A DNA stretch of 40,664 nucleotides from Planctomycetota bacterium (GCA_016235145.1 JACRLV010000253.1:1-40664); one strand, 5' to 3'. Positions 23,236 through 31,587 are shown, counted from the stretch's first letter. Notes: a model not told the origin generated them from the sequence alone. Made by a program: numbers and translations.

Positions 23236-23849
23236 ACTCGAACCGCCCCCGCAACTGGTTGGCTCTGGCGGCGTTCAGCGTCTTTGCCGGTTTCGGCGTG
23301 ACGTACGCATGGCAGGTCCGCCGCGTCGAAGCACCTCAGCAATCGTCCAATCCCGCGGACGTTCTCGGCGGCTGGCTCCGCCTCATGCCGCCGGAGATCG
23401 AGCAATTGCGGAAGGTCGACCGGAATTTCGCAACCGAACGAACGGAACTGGAGACGGCGTTGGCTGCTGAGCGCGAGCGACTCGCGGCGATGTTCGAATC
23501 CAGTTCCGCGGAAGACGCGCAGATTCTCGAACAGGTCGAGCGCACCATCAGTGCTCACGACGCGCTGGAGCGGCGTGTCGCCAAGTACTTGCTGGCGGTG
23601 CGTGATCAATTGAGCGAAGAGCAGAAGAGCCGCCTCTTTGCGCACTGCGCGGACACCGTGCGCGAAGCCGGGGGCTACCGCTGGAGACACGGACAATCTG
23701 ATACGGAAAACCAGCGCCGACGCGGCGGCGGCCCGCCACCGGACCGCGGCTTTGGCCGTGGCCGCGGTCGGGGCGCAGGAGCGCAGCCCGAGGCGCCGGT
23801 TCCAGACCACACGCAGCCGAGCACACGGCCAAAAGGAGACAAACCATGA
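23232..23849 (+). CDS. periplasmic heavy-metal-sensor-like protein (ZraP/Spy/CnrX type)
   Basis: A 205-residue exported or anchored protein: hydrophobic N-terminus (WLALAAFSVFAGFGVTYAW), then a long alpha-helical hairpin (LRKVDRNFATERTELETALA AERERLAAMF ... VERTISAHDALERRVAKYLL) with an LxxxQ/E heptad-like pattern resembling the LTxxQ-type metal-resist family, and ending in an Arg/Gly/Pro-rich low-complexity tail. Such proteins sense metals or misfolding and tune the sigma/anti-sigma pair before them. The start overlaps the anti-sigma stop (ATGA) and its own stop overlaps the next start likewise. Metal binding is not shown by any obvious His/Cys cluster, so the sensor role is inferred. Confidence 0.7.
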   Translation: MNSNRPRNWLALAAFSVFAGFGVTYAWQVRRVEAPQQSSNPADVLGGWLRLMPPEIEQLRKVDRNFATERTELETALAAERERLAAMFESSSAEDAQILEQVERTISAHDALERRVAKYLLAVRDQLSEEQKSRLFAHCADTVREAGGYRWRHGQSDTENQRRRGGGPPPDRGFGRGRGRGAGAQPEAPVPDHTQPSTRPKGDKP

Positions 23850-24229
23850 AACGGAATCTGGTAATCGCTTCCATTCTCACACTCTTGGCGGCGTCATCCG
23901 CCTTGGCGCAGGGACGGCAAGGCCCCCCGGCTGCGACCAATCAGCAGCAGGCGATGAGCGCACAATGCGACCGACAGGGCTTTGGCCCATCCGGGTCGGC
24001 GTATCGGGCGGGTTTGCGTGTGCAACTCCGCGATCCGGCGAACTGCCCCCGGGAAGATCGGCCCGGGTGCGGCGACCCGCAGGAAGTCCGCCAACACCAG
24101 TGGTGCGGCCGCGAACCCGGCTCGCCCGCGCCGGGGTGGTGCAATGGCGGACGCCGGGGAGGCTGCGGAATGGGCTGGGGCGCTGGACTGAATCGCGGGC
24201 GCGGACGCCTCGGACGATGCGTCCGGTGA
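23846..24229 (+). CDS. small exported Cys/Gly-rich protein of the sigma operon
   Basis: A 127-residue protein with a clear signal peptide (MKRNLVIASILTLLAASSALAQ, cut after ALA). The mature part is rich in Gly, Arg, Pro and has eight cysteines in patterns such as CPREDRPGCG, WCGREPG and WCNGGRRGGCGMGWG, which suggests disulfides or metal/redox binding. I do not recognise the family. It overlaps the ZraP-like gene by ATGA and is the last gene of the operon; a strong hairpin follows at 24239. It may be the effector or signal-responsive component of the envelope stress unit. Confidence 0.7.
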   Translation: MKRNLVIASILTLLAASSALAQGRQGPPAATNQQQAMSAQCDRQGFGPSGSAYRAGLRVQLRDPANCPREDRPGCGDPQEVRQHQWCGREPGSPAPGWCNGGRRGGCGMGWGAGLNRGRGRLGRCVR

Positions 24230-24238
24230 AGTAGAAAG

Positions 24239-24270
24239 CAGGCGGCCGGCGTTGCTGCGCCGGCCGCCTG
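24239..24270. terminator. bidirectional terminator-like hairpin
   Basis: A perfect 13-bp stem CAGGCGGCCGGCG / CGCCGGCCGCCTG with loop TTGCTG stands between two convergent genes. Only short T or A tracts flank it. Confidence 0.65.
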
Positions 24271-24304
24271 TTCAAATCAAAAGCAAAGTCGTTCGCAATT
24301 CAGA

Positions 24305-25228
24305 TTAGCCGCGACGACGCAGCGCCAGGCCGCCGATCAGCAGCAGGGCCAGGCTCGCCGGTTCCGGCACGAAGAAATACTGCTCGCCGGCGAAGTTGTT
24401 CATGTTGATCTGGCCGACGGTTCCGTTGTAACCGCCGAAGCCGTCGCCGCCCAGATTGCCCTGCGGCGGCGTCAGCCCGCCCAGGAACTGGTTCGACAAG
24501 TAGTCGTGGTTGCTGCCGTTGATCATCGCGGAAACGGTGAACGCACCGACCGGGTTGCCGATCGCCGCAAGCGGAATCGACAATTCGATGCCGGTCGTGA
24601 CGGCGGCCGCAGCGTTCTGGTCGGCGGCGTTCGTACCTCCGATGACGCCGCCCGTGTTCGAGCGGTCGTGCGCGACGCCGATGCCGTTTGCGAGGGCGGC
24701 GCCGTTCGAGCCGGTCAGCGAGCCGCCGAACACGTCACTGGCAGCCTGGTACGCGCCCGCACCGCCGCCGATGGTGGCGAAATCGATGTCGAAGCGATCC
24801 CCGCCGAAGTTGCCGTTGCGCAGGATCAGCATGTAGTCGGCCGCGAAGGCGGCGTCGAACGTGAAGCCGGCATGCTTGTTCGCCCAGCCGTCATTGGCGG
24901 GGTTGTTGCCGCCGCTGTTGCCGTCGGCTTGCAGGACGTTCTGGCCGCCGGCCTGCGTGTCGAAAAAGACGTTGAGCTTGTTGAAGTTGTTTTCGAGGTT
25001 GCCGGTCAGCATCAGGTACAGGGTGCCGCCCTGAATGCGGGCGTAGGCCGCGTCCAGCTCGCTGCCGCCGTTCGGGTTTGCGTCGCCGAACTGCGTCTCC
25101 ACCGTCTGCACCGAAACCGGAGCGCCGTACACGCCATCGCGGGTTCCATCGAGAACCTGTGCGGACGCGGTCGCGACGAGCGAACCGGCGCCGATGGCTT
25201 GAATCAGAAACAGACTTTTCTTGCTCAT
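24305..25228 (-). CDS. exported PEP-CTERM protein
   Basis: A 307-residue exported protein: signal peptide (SKKSLFLIQAIGAGSLVATA SAQ), a Gly/Asn/Ala-rich body with repeated DGxxG and GGxx turns, and a C-terminal PEP-CTERM sorting signal VPEPASLALLLIGGLALRRRG (the VPEP motif, a hydrophobic helix and a basic end). This tail is processed by exosortase during export of surface or EPS-associated proteins. ATG 25228 is chosen because GGAGGAAGG lies directly upstream. The body could be a beta-rich adhesin or a carbohydrate-associated protein; the family is not recognised. It is convergent with the sigma-factor operon. Confidence 0.82.
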   Translation of the reverse strand: MSKKSLFLIQAIGAGSLVATASAQVLDGTRDGVYGAPVSVQTVETQFGDANPNGGSELDAAYARIQGGTLYLMLTGNLENNFNKLNVFFDTQAGGQNVLQADGNSGGNNPANDGWANKHAGFTFDAAFAADYMLILRNGNFGGDRFDIDFATIGGGAGAYQAASDVFGGSLTGSNGAALANGIGVAHDRSNTGGVIGGTNAADQNAAAAVTTGIELSIPLAAIGNPVGAFTVSAMINGSNHDYLSNQFLGGLTPPQGNLGGDGFGGYNGTVGQINMNNFAGEQYFFVPEPASLALLLIGGLALRRRG

Positions 25229-25625
25229 TACCTTCCTCCTCGTAGACATGCGCGCGCTTCCGCCCAATACGGCAGAAACGTCAGTTTGAGAATCCCGAAG
25301 TGAGAGCCTCCTCCACCTCCAAGGATTGCACCATTTACAGCACTTATGTTACACGAAACACAAGCCAAAGACAGCCCGATTTGCCGAAAACGCGAACAAA
25401 AACCGCCTTGAAATATCGGAACCAAGAACTCGTAACTCGATAAACAGCAGCGGGTAGTCGATTGCCGGGCAAGTGTCTGTGACCGACGGAAGCGACGCTT
25501 GCACCCGGTTTCTCGGCGTGTCTCAACCGATTGCGACCCCGCCCGACCCTTGCTACCATCGCGCCGATCATCCGCCGCCCGATGAGTCTGCTTGCTCACC
25601 GCTGGCGCGTTCCGCCGAGGGTGCG
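25229..25625. other. divergent gene-free region with AT-rich centre
   Basis: This 397-base stretch separates the PEP-CTERM gene (minus) from the ABC ATPase (plus). Bases 25320-25450 are relatively AT-rich and probably hold the PEP-CTERM promoter. The plus-strand promoter at 25531-25559 serves the ABC gene. No further gene or structured element is apparent. Confidence 0.4.
25531..25559 (+). promoter_or_regulatory. sigma-70-type promoter with extended -10
   Basis: TTGCGA (25531-25536) and TACCAT (25554-25559) are separated by 17 bases, with TGC directly before the -10. It would give a leader of about 60 bases ahead of the ABC ATPase gene. Confidence 0.55.
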
Positions 25626-26798
25626 ATGGCTGAAGTCATCCTTGAAAACGTCTGCAAGGTCTTTGCCGGCAACGTCAAAGCCGTCGACGACGTCTCGCTC
25701 GCGATCGCCGATCGCGAGTTCATCGTCCTGGTCGGACCGTCGGGCTGCGGCAAGAGCACCACGCTGCGCATGGTCGCGGGGCTTGAGGACATCAGCGCCG
25801 GCACCATTCGCATCGGCGACCGCGTCGTCAACAACATCGCCCCGAAAGACCGCAACATCGCAATGGTCTTTCAGAACTACGCCCTCTATCCGCATATGAC
25901 GGTCTACAAGAACATGGCGTTCGGGCTGATGCTGCGGCGACAGCACGGCTTTTGGGACAACCTGCTCTGGGCGCTCTTCGCGCCCGGCAAATTCCGCGCA
26001 GCGCGCGCCGAACGCAGGCAAATCGACCAGAAAGTCCGCGACGCCGCCAAGATGCTCGGCATCGAAAACCTCCTCGAACGCCGGCCCAAAGCGCTCTCCG
26101 GCGGTCAGCGGCAGCGCGTGGCGGTCGGCCGGGCGATTGTGCGCGAACCCAAAGCGTACCTGTTCGACGAGCCGCTCTCGAATCTCGACGCGAAGCTGAG
26201 AATCGAGATGCGGGCGGAGATCAAGAAACTCCATCGCCGCGTGCAGACCACCACAATCTACGTCACGCACGACCAGGAAGAGGCGATGACGCTCGGCGAT
26301 CGGGTCGTCGTGATGAAGGACGGCCTGGTGCAGCAGGTGGCGACGCCGTTCGAAGTCTATGAGCGCCCGGTCAATCGCTTCGTCGCGGGCTTCGTCGGTA
26401 CGCCGCCGATGAATTTCCTGGAGGGCCGGCTGCTCCAGGAGAACGGCCGGTTGTATTTTGACGAAGGCGACAATCGCCTGCCGGTCGCGGACGTACACCG
26501 AGCGCGCCTTGAATCCAGGACGGACGGACCGATCGTCGTCGGCGTCCGCCCCGAGATGCTTTCGCCCGCCGGAAACAGCTCGTCCGGCGCCGTGCTGAAG
26601 GCCCGCGTCGCGGTCGTGGAGCCGCTTGGCGATCGGATGGATGTGCACGTCGGAACGTCGCGTCATCCGCACATCACCTGCCGCGTCGATGCACGACAGA
26701 CGATCCGCGAGGGCGAGTCGACCACATTCGCGGTGGAAATGGATCGCGTTCACTTCTTCGAGCCCGGCCCGATGGGGCGGAACATCACGCTCGGCTAG
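25626..26798 (+). CDS. sugar-type ABC transporter ATPase (UgpC/MsmK/MalK family)
   Basis: A 390-residue ATP-binding subunit of the CUT1-type importers. Motifs: Walker A GPSGCGKST (37-45), Q-loop VFQNYALYP (81-89), signature LSGGQRQR (157-164), Walker B YLFDEP (178-183), switch YVTHDQEEA, and a C-terminal OB/TOBE regulatory region from about 240 with GVRPEMLSP. Between the Q-loop and the signature an unusual segment, HGFWDNLLWALFAPGKFRAA, adds about 20 residues relative to MsmK/UgpC. No permease or binding-protein gene is adjacent, so it may serve several importers as MsmK does. Its stop shares the palindrome CTAG with the stop of the convergent gene. Confidence 0.92.
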   Translation: MAEVILENVCKVFAGNVKAVDDVSLAIADREFIVLVGPSGCGKSTTLRMVAGLEDISAGTIRIGDRVVNNIAPKDRNIAMVFQNYALYPHMTVYKNMAFGLMLRRQHGFWDNLLWALFAPGKFRAARAERRQIDQKVRDAAKMLGIENLLERRPKALSGGQRQRVAVGRAIVREPKAYLFDEPLSNLDAKLRIEMRAEIKKLHRRVQTTTIYVTHDQEEAMTLGDRVVVMKDGLVQQVATPFEVYERPVNRFVAGFVGTPPMNFLEGRLLQENGRLYFDEGDNRLPVADVHRARLESRTDGPIVVGVRPEMLSPAGNSSSGAVLKARVAVVEPLGDRMDVHVGTSRHPHITCRVDARQTIREGESTTFAVEMDRVHFFEPGPMGRNITLG

Positions 26799-28546
26799 GC
26801 GGAAACGCTCGTTGCTGCGACCCGGCGATCGACCGCATCGCGGTTCGGGTGGATGTTCATTTCGTCTCCCGGCGCCATGTGGGCGTATCGGAACATGGGC
26901 TTTTTCTTGTCGACGCGCCCATCCACCCAACCCTCGAGCAGCATCGTTTCCAGGGTAGCCATCGACTGCGCCACGAACATGTTCGGCGTCATGCCGTGCC
27001 TCGGACCCTCGGCAGCGGATACACGCGTCAATTCGCGCCCGATGTCGACGATGTGACTCAGGCGCTTGAGCACATCGGCGACGGCGCCGTACAGCCCGGC
27101 GATGGGCATCCAGTGCCCCTTGCGCACATGGCACGGCACGACCTGCACGCGCCCCTGGGCGTAGACCGGCATCGTCTCGCGACTCGCGCCAGCCAGGTTC
27201 AACGAGAAGCAGTTGTACTTGTTCAGCTCCCAACCGGCGTCGCTTCCGGCGGTGAACATCTTGTTGATCTGCTTCACGGCCATCAGGTCGAGCCCGCCCA
27301 AACCCGGAAAAAGGAAATCCTCGTGCCCGAATCCGCCCAGGCTCAGCCAGCGGAACGCCTGGTCCGGCGACAGATCCAGGCCGCAGGTTTGAGCGATTTC
27401 CTGCGTGCACGATTTCAGGTCGGTCATCTGCCCATTGAAGGCATACCAGTAATCCGCGAAACGAATGTACTGGCGGATGCGCCGCCGCTGCCGCTGGTCG
27501 TACGTGCGTTTCAGCCACGCGGCCTCATGCTCGCCGCGGCGCTCTGCCAGGATGTTGTAGGCGCATTCGCGGCCGCCGGTGTGCGTCAGCGTCAGGCCGC
27601 CGGCCAGAATCGGATCGGCGAAGCCGGCGCTTTCGCCGACCAGATACCAGTTTTCGCCGGCCATGCGGTCCGCGACAAACGACCAGTCGCGTGTGATGCG
27701 CACGTTGTTCTCGCGCGCGGCGTTGCGCGTCAGCTCGCGGACGCGCGGCTCGCGCGAGAGGGCCTCAAGATACAGCTCCTCCGCCGAGATCCCGCGCTCC
27801 TTGTAATAGTCCGCGGGGCAGATGAAGCCGATGCTGGTGCGCGTCTGGCTGAGCGGGATGAACCAGATCCAGCCGCTGCCGATGCTGAGAACCTGAACGC
27901 GGGTCGCGCCGCGGCCGACGGTCACCGCCCATTCGGCGTTCGTCCAATAGTCCCACATCGCGATGTTTTTGAGCGCGGTGGGCACGTCGATTCCCACGCC
28001 CATCGAGCGCCGCAGGATTGCGGCGTTGCCCGACGCGTCGATGTACGTGTCCGCCGTGATGCGCTCGCCGCCGGCCAGTCGCAGCCCGCCGACACGGTCG
28101 CCATTACGCTCGATTTCGGAGACGCCGGTCTCTTCACGCACCTCACAGCCCATTTCGCGTGCGTGGTCGAGCAGGATCTTGTCATAGACGCCGCGATCGA
28201 CTTGAAACGCGGTCATCTGGCGTTGTCCGACGAACTTGCCCGGCCGGCCGGCGTCGCGGTAGATGCTCAGGGGAACAAACTCGAAATCCCAGAGATCGGG
28301 GCTCTGTCCCCAACGGTACGTGGCGCCGATCTTGATCGGAAAATCGGCCGCCTCGACCTTTTCCCAGACGCCCATCTCGTTCAGCACGGCGCCGATCGCC
28401 GGAAGCTGGCTCTCGCCGACGTGCTCGCGCGGGAAGCGCTCCCGCTCCAGGATCAGCACCCGAATGCCCGGCTCGTACTTTTTCAACAGCGTGCCCACGG
28501 TCGAGCCGCCCGGGCCGCCTCCGATGATCGCCACGTCGTAGTGCAT
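26795..28546 (-). CDS. flavin-dependent halogenase-like oxidoreductase
   Basis: A 583-residue FAD enzyme of the tryptophan-halogenase/geranylgeranyl-reductase superfamily. The N-terminal Rossmann loop is IIGGGPGGS (7-15). HVGESQLP (42-49) and IKIGATYRWG with Lys72 correspond to the segment that holds the active lysine in CmlS- and PltA-type halogenases. GWIWFIP (225-231) matches the halogenase signature GWxWxIP, and DASGN and GESAGFADPILAGGLTLT bind FAD. Halogenases use FADH2, O2 and halide to chlorinate or brominate aromatics, often on carrier proteins. No biosynthetic genes adjoin it, so the substrate is open, and some relatives with these motifs are hydroxylases. AGGAGG precedes the ATG. 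The stop overlaps the convergent ABC gene by CTAG. Confidence 0.82.
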   Translation of the reverse strand: MHYDVAIIGGGPGGSTVGTLLKKYEPGIRVLILERERFPREHVGESQLPAIGAVLNEMGVWEKVEAADFPIKIGATYRWGQSPDLWDFEFVPLSIYRDAGRPGKFVGQRQMTAFQVDRGVYDKILLDHAREMGCEVREETGVSEIERNGDRVGGLRLAGGERITADTYIDASGNAAILRRSMGVGIDVPTALKNIAMWDYWTNAEWAVTVGRGATRVQVLSIGSGWIWFIPLSQTRTSIGFICPADYYKERGISAEELYLEALSREPRVRELTRNAARENNVRITRDWSFVADRMAGENWYLVGESAGFADPILAGGLTLTHTGGRECAYNILAERRGEHEAAWLKRTYDQRQRRRIRQYIRFADYWYAFNGQMTDLKSCTQEIAQTCGLDLSPDQAFRWLSLGGFGHEDFLFPGLGGLDLMAVKQINKMFTAGSDAGWELNKYNCFSLNLAGASRETMPVYAQGRVQVVPCHVRKGHWMPIAGLYGAVADVLKRLSHIVDIGRELTRVSAAEGPRHGMTPNMFVAQSMATLETMLLEGWVDGRVDKKKPMFRYAHMAPGDEMNIHPNRDAVDRRVAATSVSA

Positions 28547-28959
28547 CCGGCGCTACCTCCTGCCATTCGGGCGGGCCGAGCGAAAATCGCAGGCGCGCGG
28601 CAACGGCGCGGAAACCGTGCATGCCGCTGCGCGCAGGCCCGTATGGAACGCGCGCAGCAATCACGCACTCCACGCTGCGCGACCCGTATTCTTCAGAACC
28701 AAACCAGCCCACTCGGTACAGAGAAATTGCAGTCGCGATTTGCGCCGTCTGGAGTTCCAGCCGTACGGCCGGTACCTCGTTCACCAGACGGCGTGCGTCT
28801 ACCGAGCATCGGCATGTTACCGGTTTCTAGAACCGAACTCCATAGATTTTTGATGGTGGACTCTTGCTTGGGTGCGGCTGCGGATTCTGGCAACCCGCCG
28901 AGGTCGAACAGGTGATCCGAGCCCGAAGCGCCAGCGAGGCGCCCGGCGAGCACGGTGGT
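28547..28959. other. gene-free intergenic region
   Basis: About 410 bases without a supported gene between two minus-strand genes. Bases 28680-28870 are less GC-rich and may include the halogenase promoter. A repeat-like unit GAGCCCGAAGCG with a GCGCC/GGCGC stem lies at 28919-28942; its 12-mer is identical to 1410-1421 just before the terminator of the large RNA. Nothing else stands out. Confidence 0.4.
28919..28942. repeat. REP-like unit GAGCCCGAAGCG with short stem
   Basis: GAGCCCGAAGCG (28919-28930) is followed by a 5-bp stem GCGCC/GGCGC with loop AGCGA. The 12-mer recurs at 1410-1421. It may act as part of the end of the methyltransferase transcript on the other strand. Confidence 0.45.
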
Positions 28960-29898
28960 TCATTCGCAACCGGGCAGCCTGGACCGCTGCTTGAAACCTG
29001 CTCCACGGGCGGGAAGCTCGGGCTGGAAGCCCATACCACGCTCGGTTGTGGGAATAGGCTGTTCGCCAGACCGCTGAAGCGCCACGAGCGTCCGTCCCGC
29101 GGCATGGGCGGCGTCGATCGCGATCAGGTAGGGGTCGCGCGGTTCAAACAGGCCGCGGAAGGCCAACCCGGTCTGGTGGGTCGCGCACTGCACAAACGTG
29201 TCCGCCTCGAACGCACGCAACGGGAACCGCTCCACCCACGTTTTCGATTCGCCTTCCGTCTGGCGTTCGAAGAACCACTCGATATGAGTCGTGGGATCGT
29301 CCACCGACGGCCCGCGCCGCACGCGCCACTCGGTGAGCGCGATCACGCCCTCGGCCTGTCCGCCCCACCGCCAGATTTCGCCGGTCGGCTCCGCGACATA
29401 GCCGAGAACCAGATCAACGACGACCACGCCGGACGGCCGCAAGTGCGACCGGCAGCACCGCCAGACGGGCGGATAGTCGGACGGATCGAGCAGGTGGCGG
29501 ATGGTGTTGGGCGAAAAGTAGATCAGATCGAATTGCGCGCCGAGCCCGAAGCGCCTCATGTCGCCGACGTGTACGGCGCAGCGGCCCTGCAAGCCGGCGT
29601 CGCGAAGGCGCGCTTGCGCCCGCGAGACGCGGAGCGGGTCGATCTCGATGCCGACGACGCGCGGCACGAGATCCGCCATTGCCGGCATCAGCCTCCCGGT
29701 TCCGCAACCCAGCTCCAGCACCGACGCCGGTTCCACGCCTTGTTCGCGAGCCACGAACAACGCTCGCTTGCACTCCTGCGACAAATCACTGGTCATCGCC
29801 AGGTCGTACACTTCGGGCGGGACGGAATACGCCGAGAACTCCGCCGCCCCGCCATCAGGGTCGCCGCTGGAAACACTTCGTTCGGGCGTCTTGTCCAT
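28960..29898 (-). CDS. class I SAM-dependent methyltransferase
   Basis: A 312-residue methyltransferase. Motif I VLELGCGTGRLMPAM (about 60-74) binds SAM, VVGIEIDPLRVSRAQ is the acidic loop for the ribose, and FDLIYFSPNTIRHLLD fits motif IV. The substrate is not evident; relatives in this superfamily act on small molecules, lipids or proteins. The start at ATG 29898 (MDKTPERSVSSG) is chosen because upstream in-frame sequence is the palindromic repeat at 29960. The last 25 residues (GMGFQPELPARGAG and following) appear to derive from intergenic repeat DNA that was read into the frame, so the functional protein probably ends near residue 285. Confidence 0.83.
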   Translation of the reverse strand: MDKTPERSVSSGDPDGGAAEFSAYSVPPEVYDLAMTSDLSQECKRALFVAREQGVEPASVLELGCGTGRLMPAMADLVPRVVGIEIDPLRVSRAQARLRDAGLQGRCAVHVGDMRRFGLGAQFDLIYFSPNTIRHLLDPSDYPPVWRCCRSHLRPSGVVVVDLVLGYVAEPTGEIWRWGGQAEGVIALTEWRVRRGPSVDDPTTHIEWFFERQTEGESKTWVERFPLRAFEADTFVQCATHQTGLAFRGLFEPRDPYLIAIDAAHAAGRTLVALQRSGEQPIPTTERGMGFQPELPARGAGFKQRSRLPGCE

Positions 29899-29959
29899 GG
29901 AGTGAATCGTAGGCGAAAAGCAGCGCCCGGGCCGAGTGCGATCCGCATCGCGTCTATCC

Positions 29960-29985
29960 CCCTCTCCCGGTACGCCGGGAGAGGG
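29960..29985. repeat. extragenic palindrome with TACG loop
   Basis: CCCTCTCCCGG and CCGGGAGAGGG form a perfect 11-bp stem closed by TACG, which as RNA would be a stable UNCG-type tetraloop. GTCGGGGTGAGGG follows. It stands between the methyltransferase and the aldehyde dehydrogenase genes and may end the dehydrogenase transcript. Confidence 0.65.
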
Positions 29986-30018
29986 TCGGGGTGAGGGCGC
30001 ATTTCCCAAGGCCAACGC

Positions 30019-31587
30019 CTATCGAAGCTGCGCCGGCAGCCACGCCTCCGGCACATTCTGATAGCACACCGGCCGGCACCATCGACGAATCGCAAGCACG
30101 CCGACCGCTGAACTGTCCGGCCGGCTGCACGCCGGAAACGGCCCGCTATGCACCATCGCCGGCGACACTTCGACGCCGGTCGGAGCGCCGTTGAGAATCA
30201 CGCGGCCCGCGCGCTCGGCGAGCGCGTCGAGCAGCCCGCGTGCGTCGCGGTCTTCGGCGTCGGCCGCAAAGACGGAAGCAGCGAGGCTGCCGGGCATTCG
30301 ATCAACAACGGCGAGCAATTCGTCCATGTCCCGGCACCGCACGAGCACCGTCGCCGGCCCGAAACACTCATCGGACAGCGTGGATGCGGGCGAGAGCCGC
30401 TCAGCCGGCGCCTCAAACAGCACCGTCGGCGCAACCGGCCCCGTCTTGTTGGGCTGCGATGAGTCGAGCGGCGCCGCCGTTTCCCGAATGCCGGGGGCCG
30501 CGCGGATTTCCGCCAGACGCGCGAGGTAGTTGGCGCGAATTTGCGCAGTCAGCATGACATGCGTGCCCGCGGCGCGAATCGCGGCCCGCAACTCTCGTGC
30601 GAATTCTTCCGCTTGAACGGATTCAATGACACAGACCAAGCCGGGGCATGTGCACATCTGACCGGCGGAGTTGGTCACAGATGCTGCGATGCTCTGCGCC
30701 AATGCGGCTGGATTCTCGCGCAGCGCGCTCGGCAGCACGACGATCGGGTTGAGGCTGCCCATCTCCGCGAACACGGGAATTGGCTCGTCGCGCCGCGCGG
30801 CCTCCTCCATCAGCCGCCTGCCGCCGCGCGGCGACCCGGTAAAGCCGACGGCACGGATGTCAGGGCTGCGCACCAGCTCGATTCCGACCTCAATGTCGCG
30901 CGCCCCGCCGGCGTGCAGAAACGAGAAACAACCCGGGTCCACGCCCGCTTCGCAAACCGCCGCCGCGACGGCTTGCGCGACCAGCTCCCCCGTCATCGGA
31001 TGGGCGCTGTGCCCCTTGACGACGACCGAACAACCCGCGGCCAGGGCCGAGGCCGTATCGCCGCCGGCGACGGAAAACGCCAGCGGGAAGTTGCTCGCGC
31101 CGAAAACCGCCACGGGGCCGATCGGGCGCAGCATGCGCCTCAGGTCCGGGCGCGGCTGGGGCTTGCGCTGCGGGTCGCCGGGCGCGCGCACCGCCTCAAC
31201 CCAAGATTCATCGCGCGCCAACGACGCGAACATCCGCAATTGGTTGACGGTGCGGTCGCGTTCGCCGGCGATCCGAGCCGGCGGCAGCGCCGTTTCGGCG
31301 CGCACGACGGCGATCAGCTCATCGCCCAGGTCCGCGATTCGCTGGGCAGCGCCCTCGAGAATCGCGGCCCGCTGCTGCTCGGTGGGCCGAACACGGAATG
31401 CCTGCATCGCCCGGCGGGCTGCGTCGGCAACTTCCCCAGAAGAAGCGGCGTAGCCGGAAAAATCGTTGAATCCGCCTGTGAGCGGATTGGCGCTTCGGAT
31501 CGGAGTCGAGGTGTCCGCGCTGGGCTGGCCGGCGATCAGAGATCGACCGCGCAAGCTGGAGCGCCCCATTCCGGGCGAGGTCGCCAT
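30019..31587 (-). CDS. alpha-ketoglutaric semialdehyde (2,5-dioxovalerate) dehydrogenase
   Basis: A 522-residue aldehyde dehydrogenase of the KGSADH type, oxidising 2,5-dioxopentanoate to 2-oxoglutarate with NAD(P). Motifs: GASNFPLAF (163-171), the cofactor-contacting KGH (191-193), GFTGSPRGGR (248-257), the general-base segment AEMGSLNP (274-281, Glu275), and the nucleophile region GQMCTCPGL (309-317, Cys312, with a second Cys314). GGAGG precedes ATG 31587 by seven bases. It is divergent from a DHDPS-family gene 103 bases away; that enzyme class produces the semialdehyde in sugar-acid or hydroxyproline breakdown, so the two probably act in sequence. Pathway choice (pentonate/hexarate or hydroxyproline) cannot be made from this window. 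Confidence 0.88.
   Translation of the reverse strand: MATSPGMGRSSLRGRSLIAGQPSADTSTPIRSANPLTGGFNDFSGYAASSGEVADAARRAMQAFRVRPTEQQRAAILEGAAQRIADLGDELIAVVRAETALPPARIAGERDRTVNQLRMFASLARDESWVEAVRAPGDPQRKPQPRPDLRRMLRPIGPVAVFGASNFPLAFSVAGGDTASALAAGCSVVVKGHSAHPMTGELVAQAVAAAVCEAGVDPGCFSFLHAGGARDIEVGIELVRSPDIRAVGFTGSPRGGRRLMEEAARRDEPIPVFAEMGSLNPIVVLPSALRENPAALAQSIAASVTNSAGQMCTCPGLVCVIESVQAEEFARELRAAIRAAGTHVMLTAQIRANYLARLAEIRAAPGIRETAAPLDSSQPNKTGPVAPTVLFEAPAERLSPASTLSDECFGPATVLVRCRDMDELLAVVDRMPGSLAASVFAADAEDRDARGLLDALAERAGRVILNGAPTGVEVSPAMVHSGPFPACSRPDSSAVGVLAIRRWCRPVCYQNVPEAWLPAQLR

Noticed and set aside
26849-28915. 688-codon plus-strand frame opposite the halogenase-like gene
   Set aside because: Antisense shadow without motifs; the opposite strand has full FAD and halogenase signatures.
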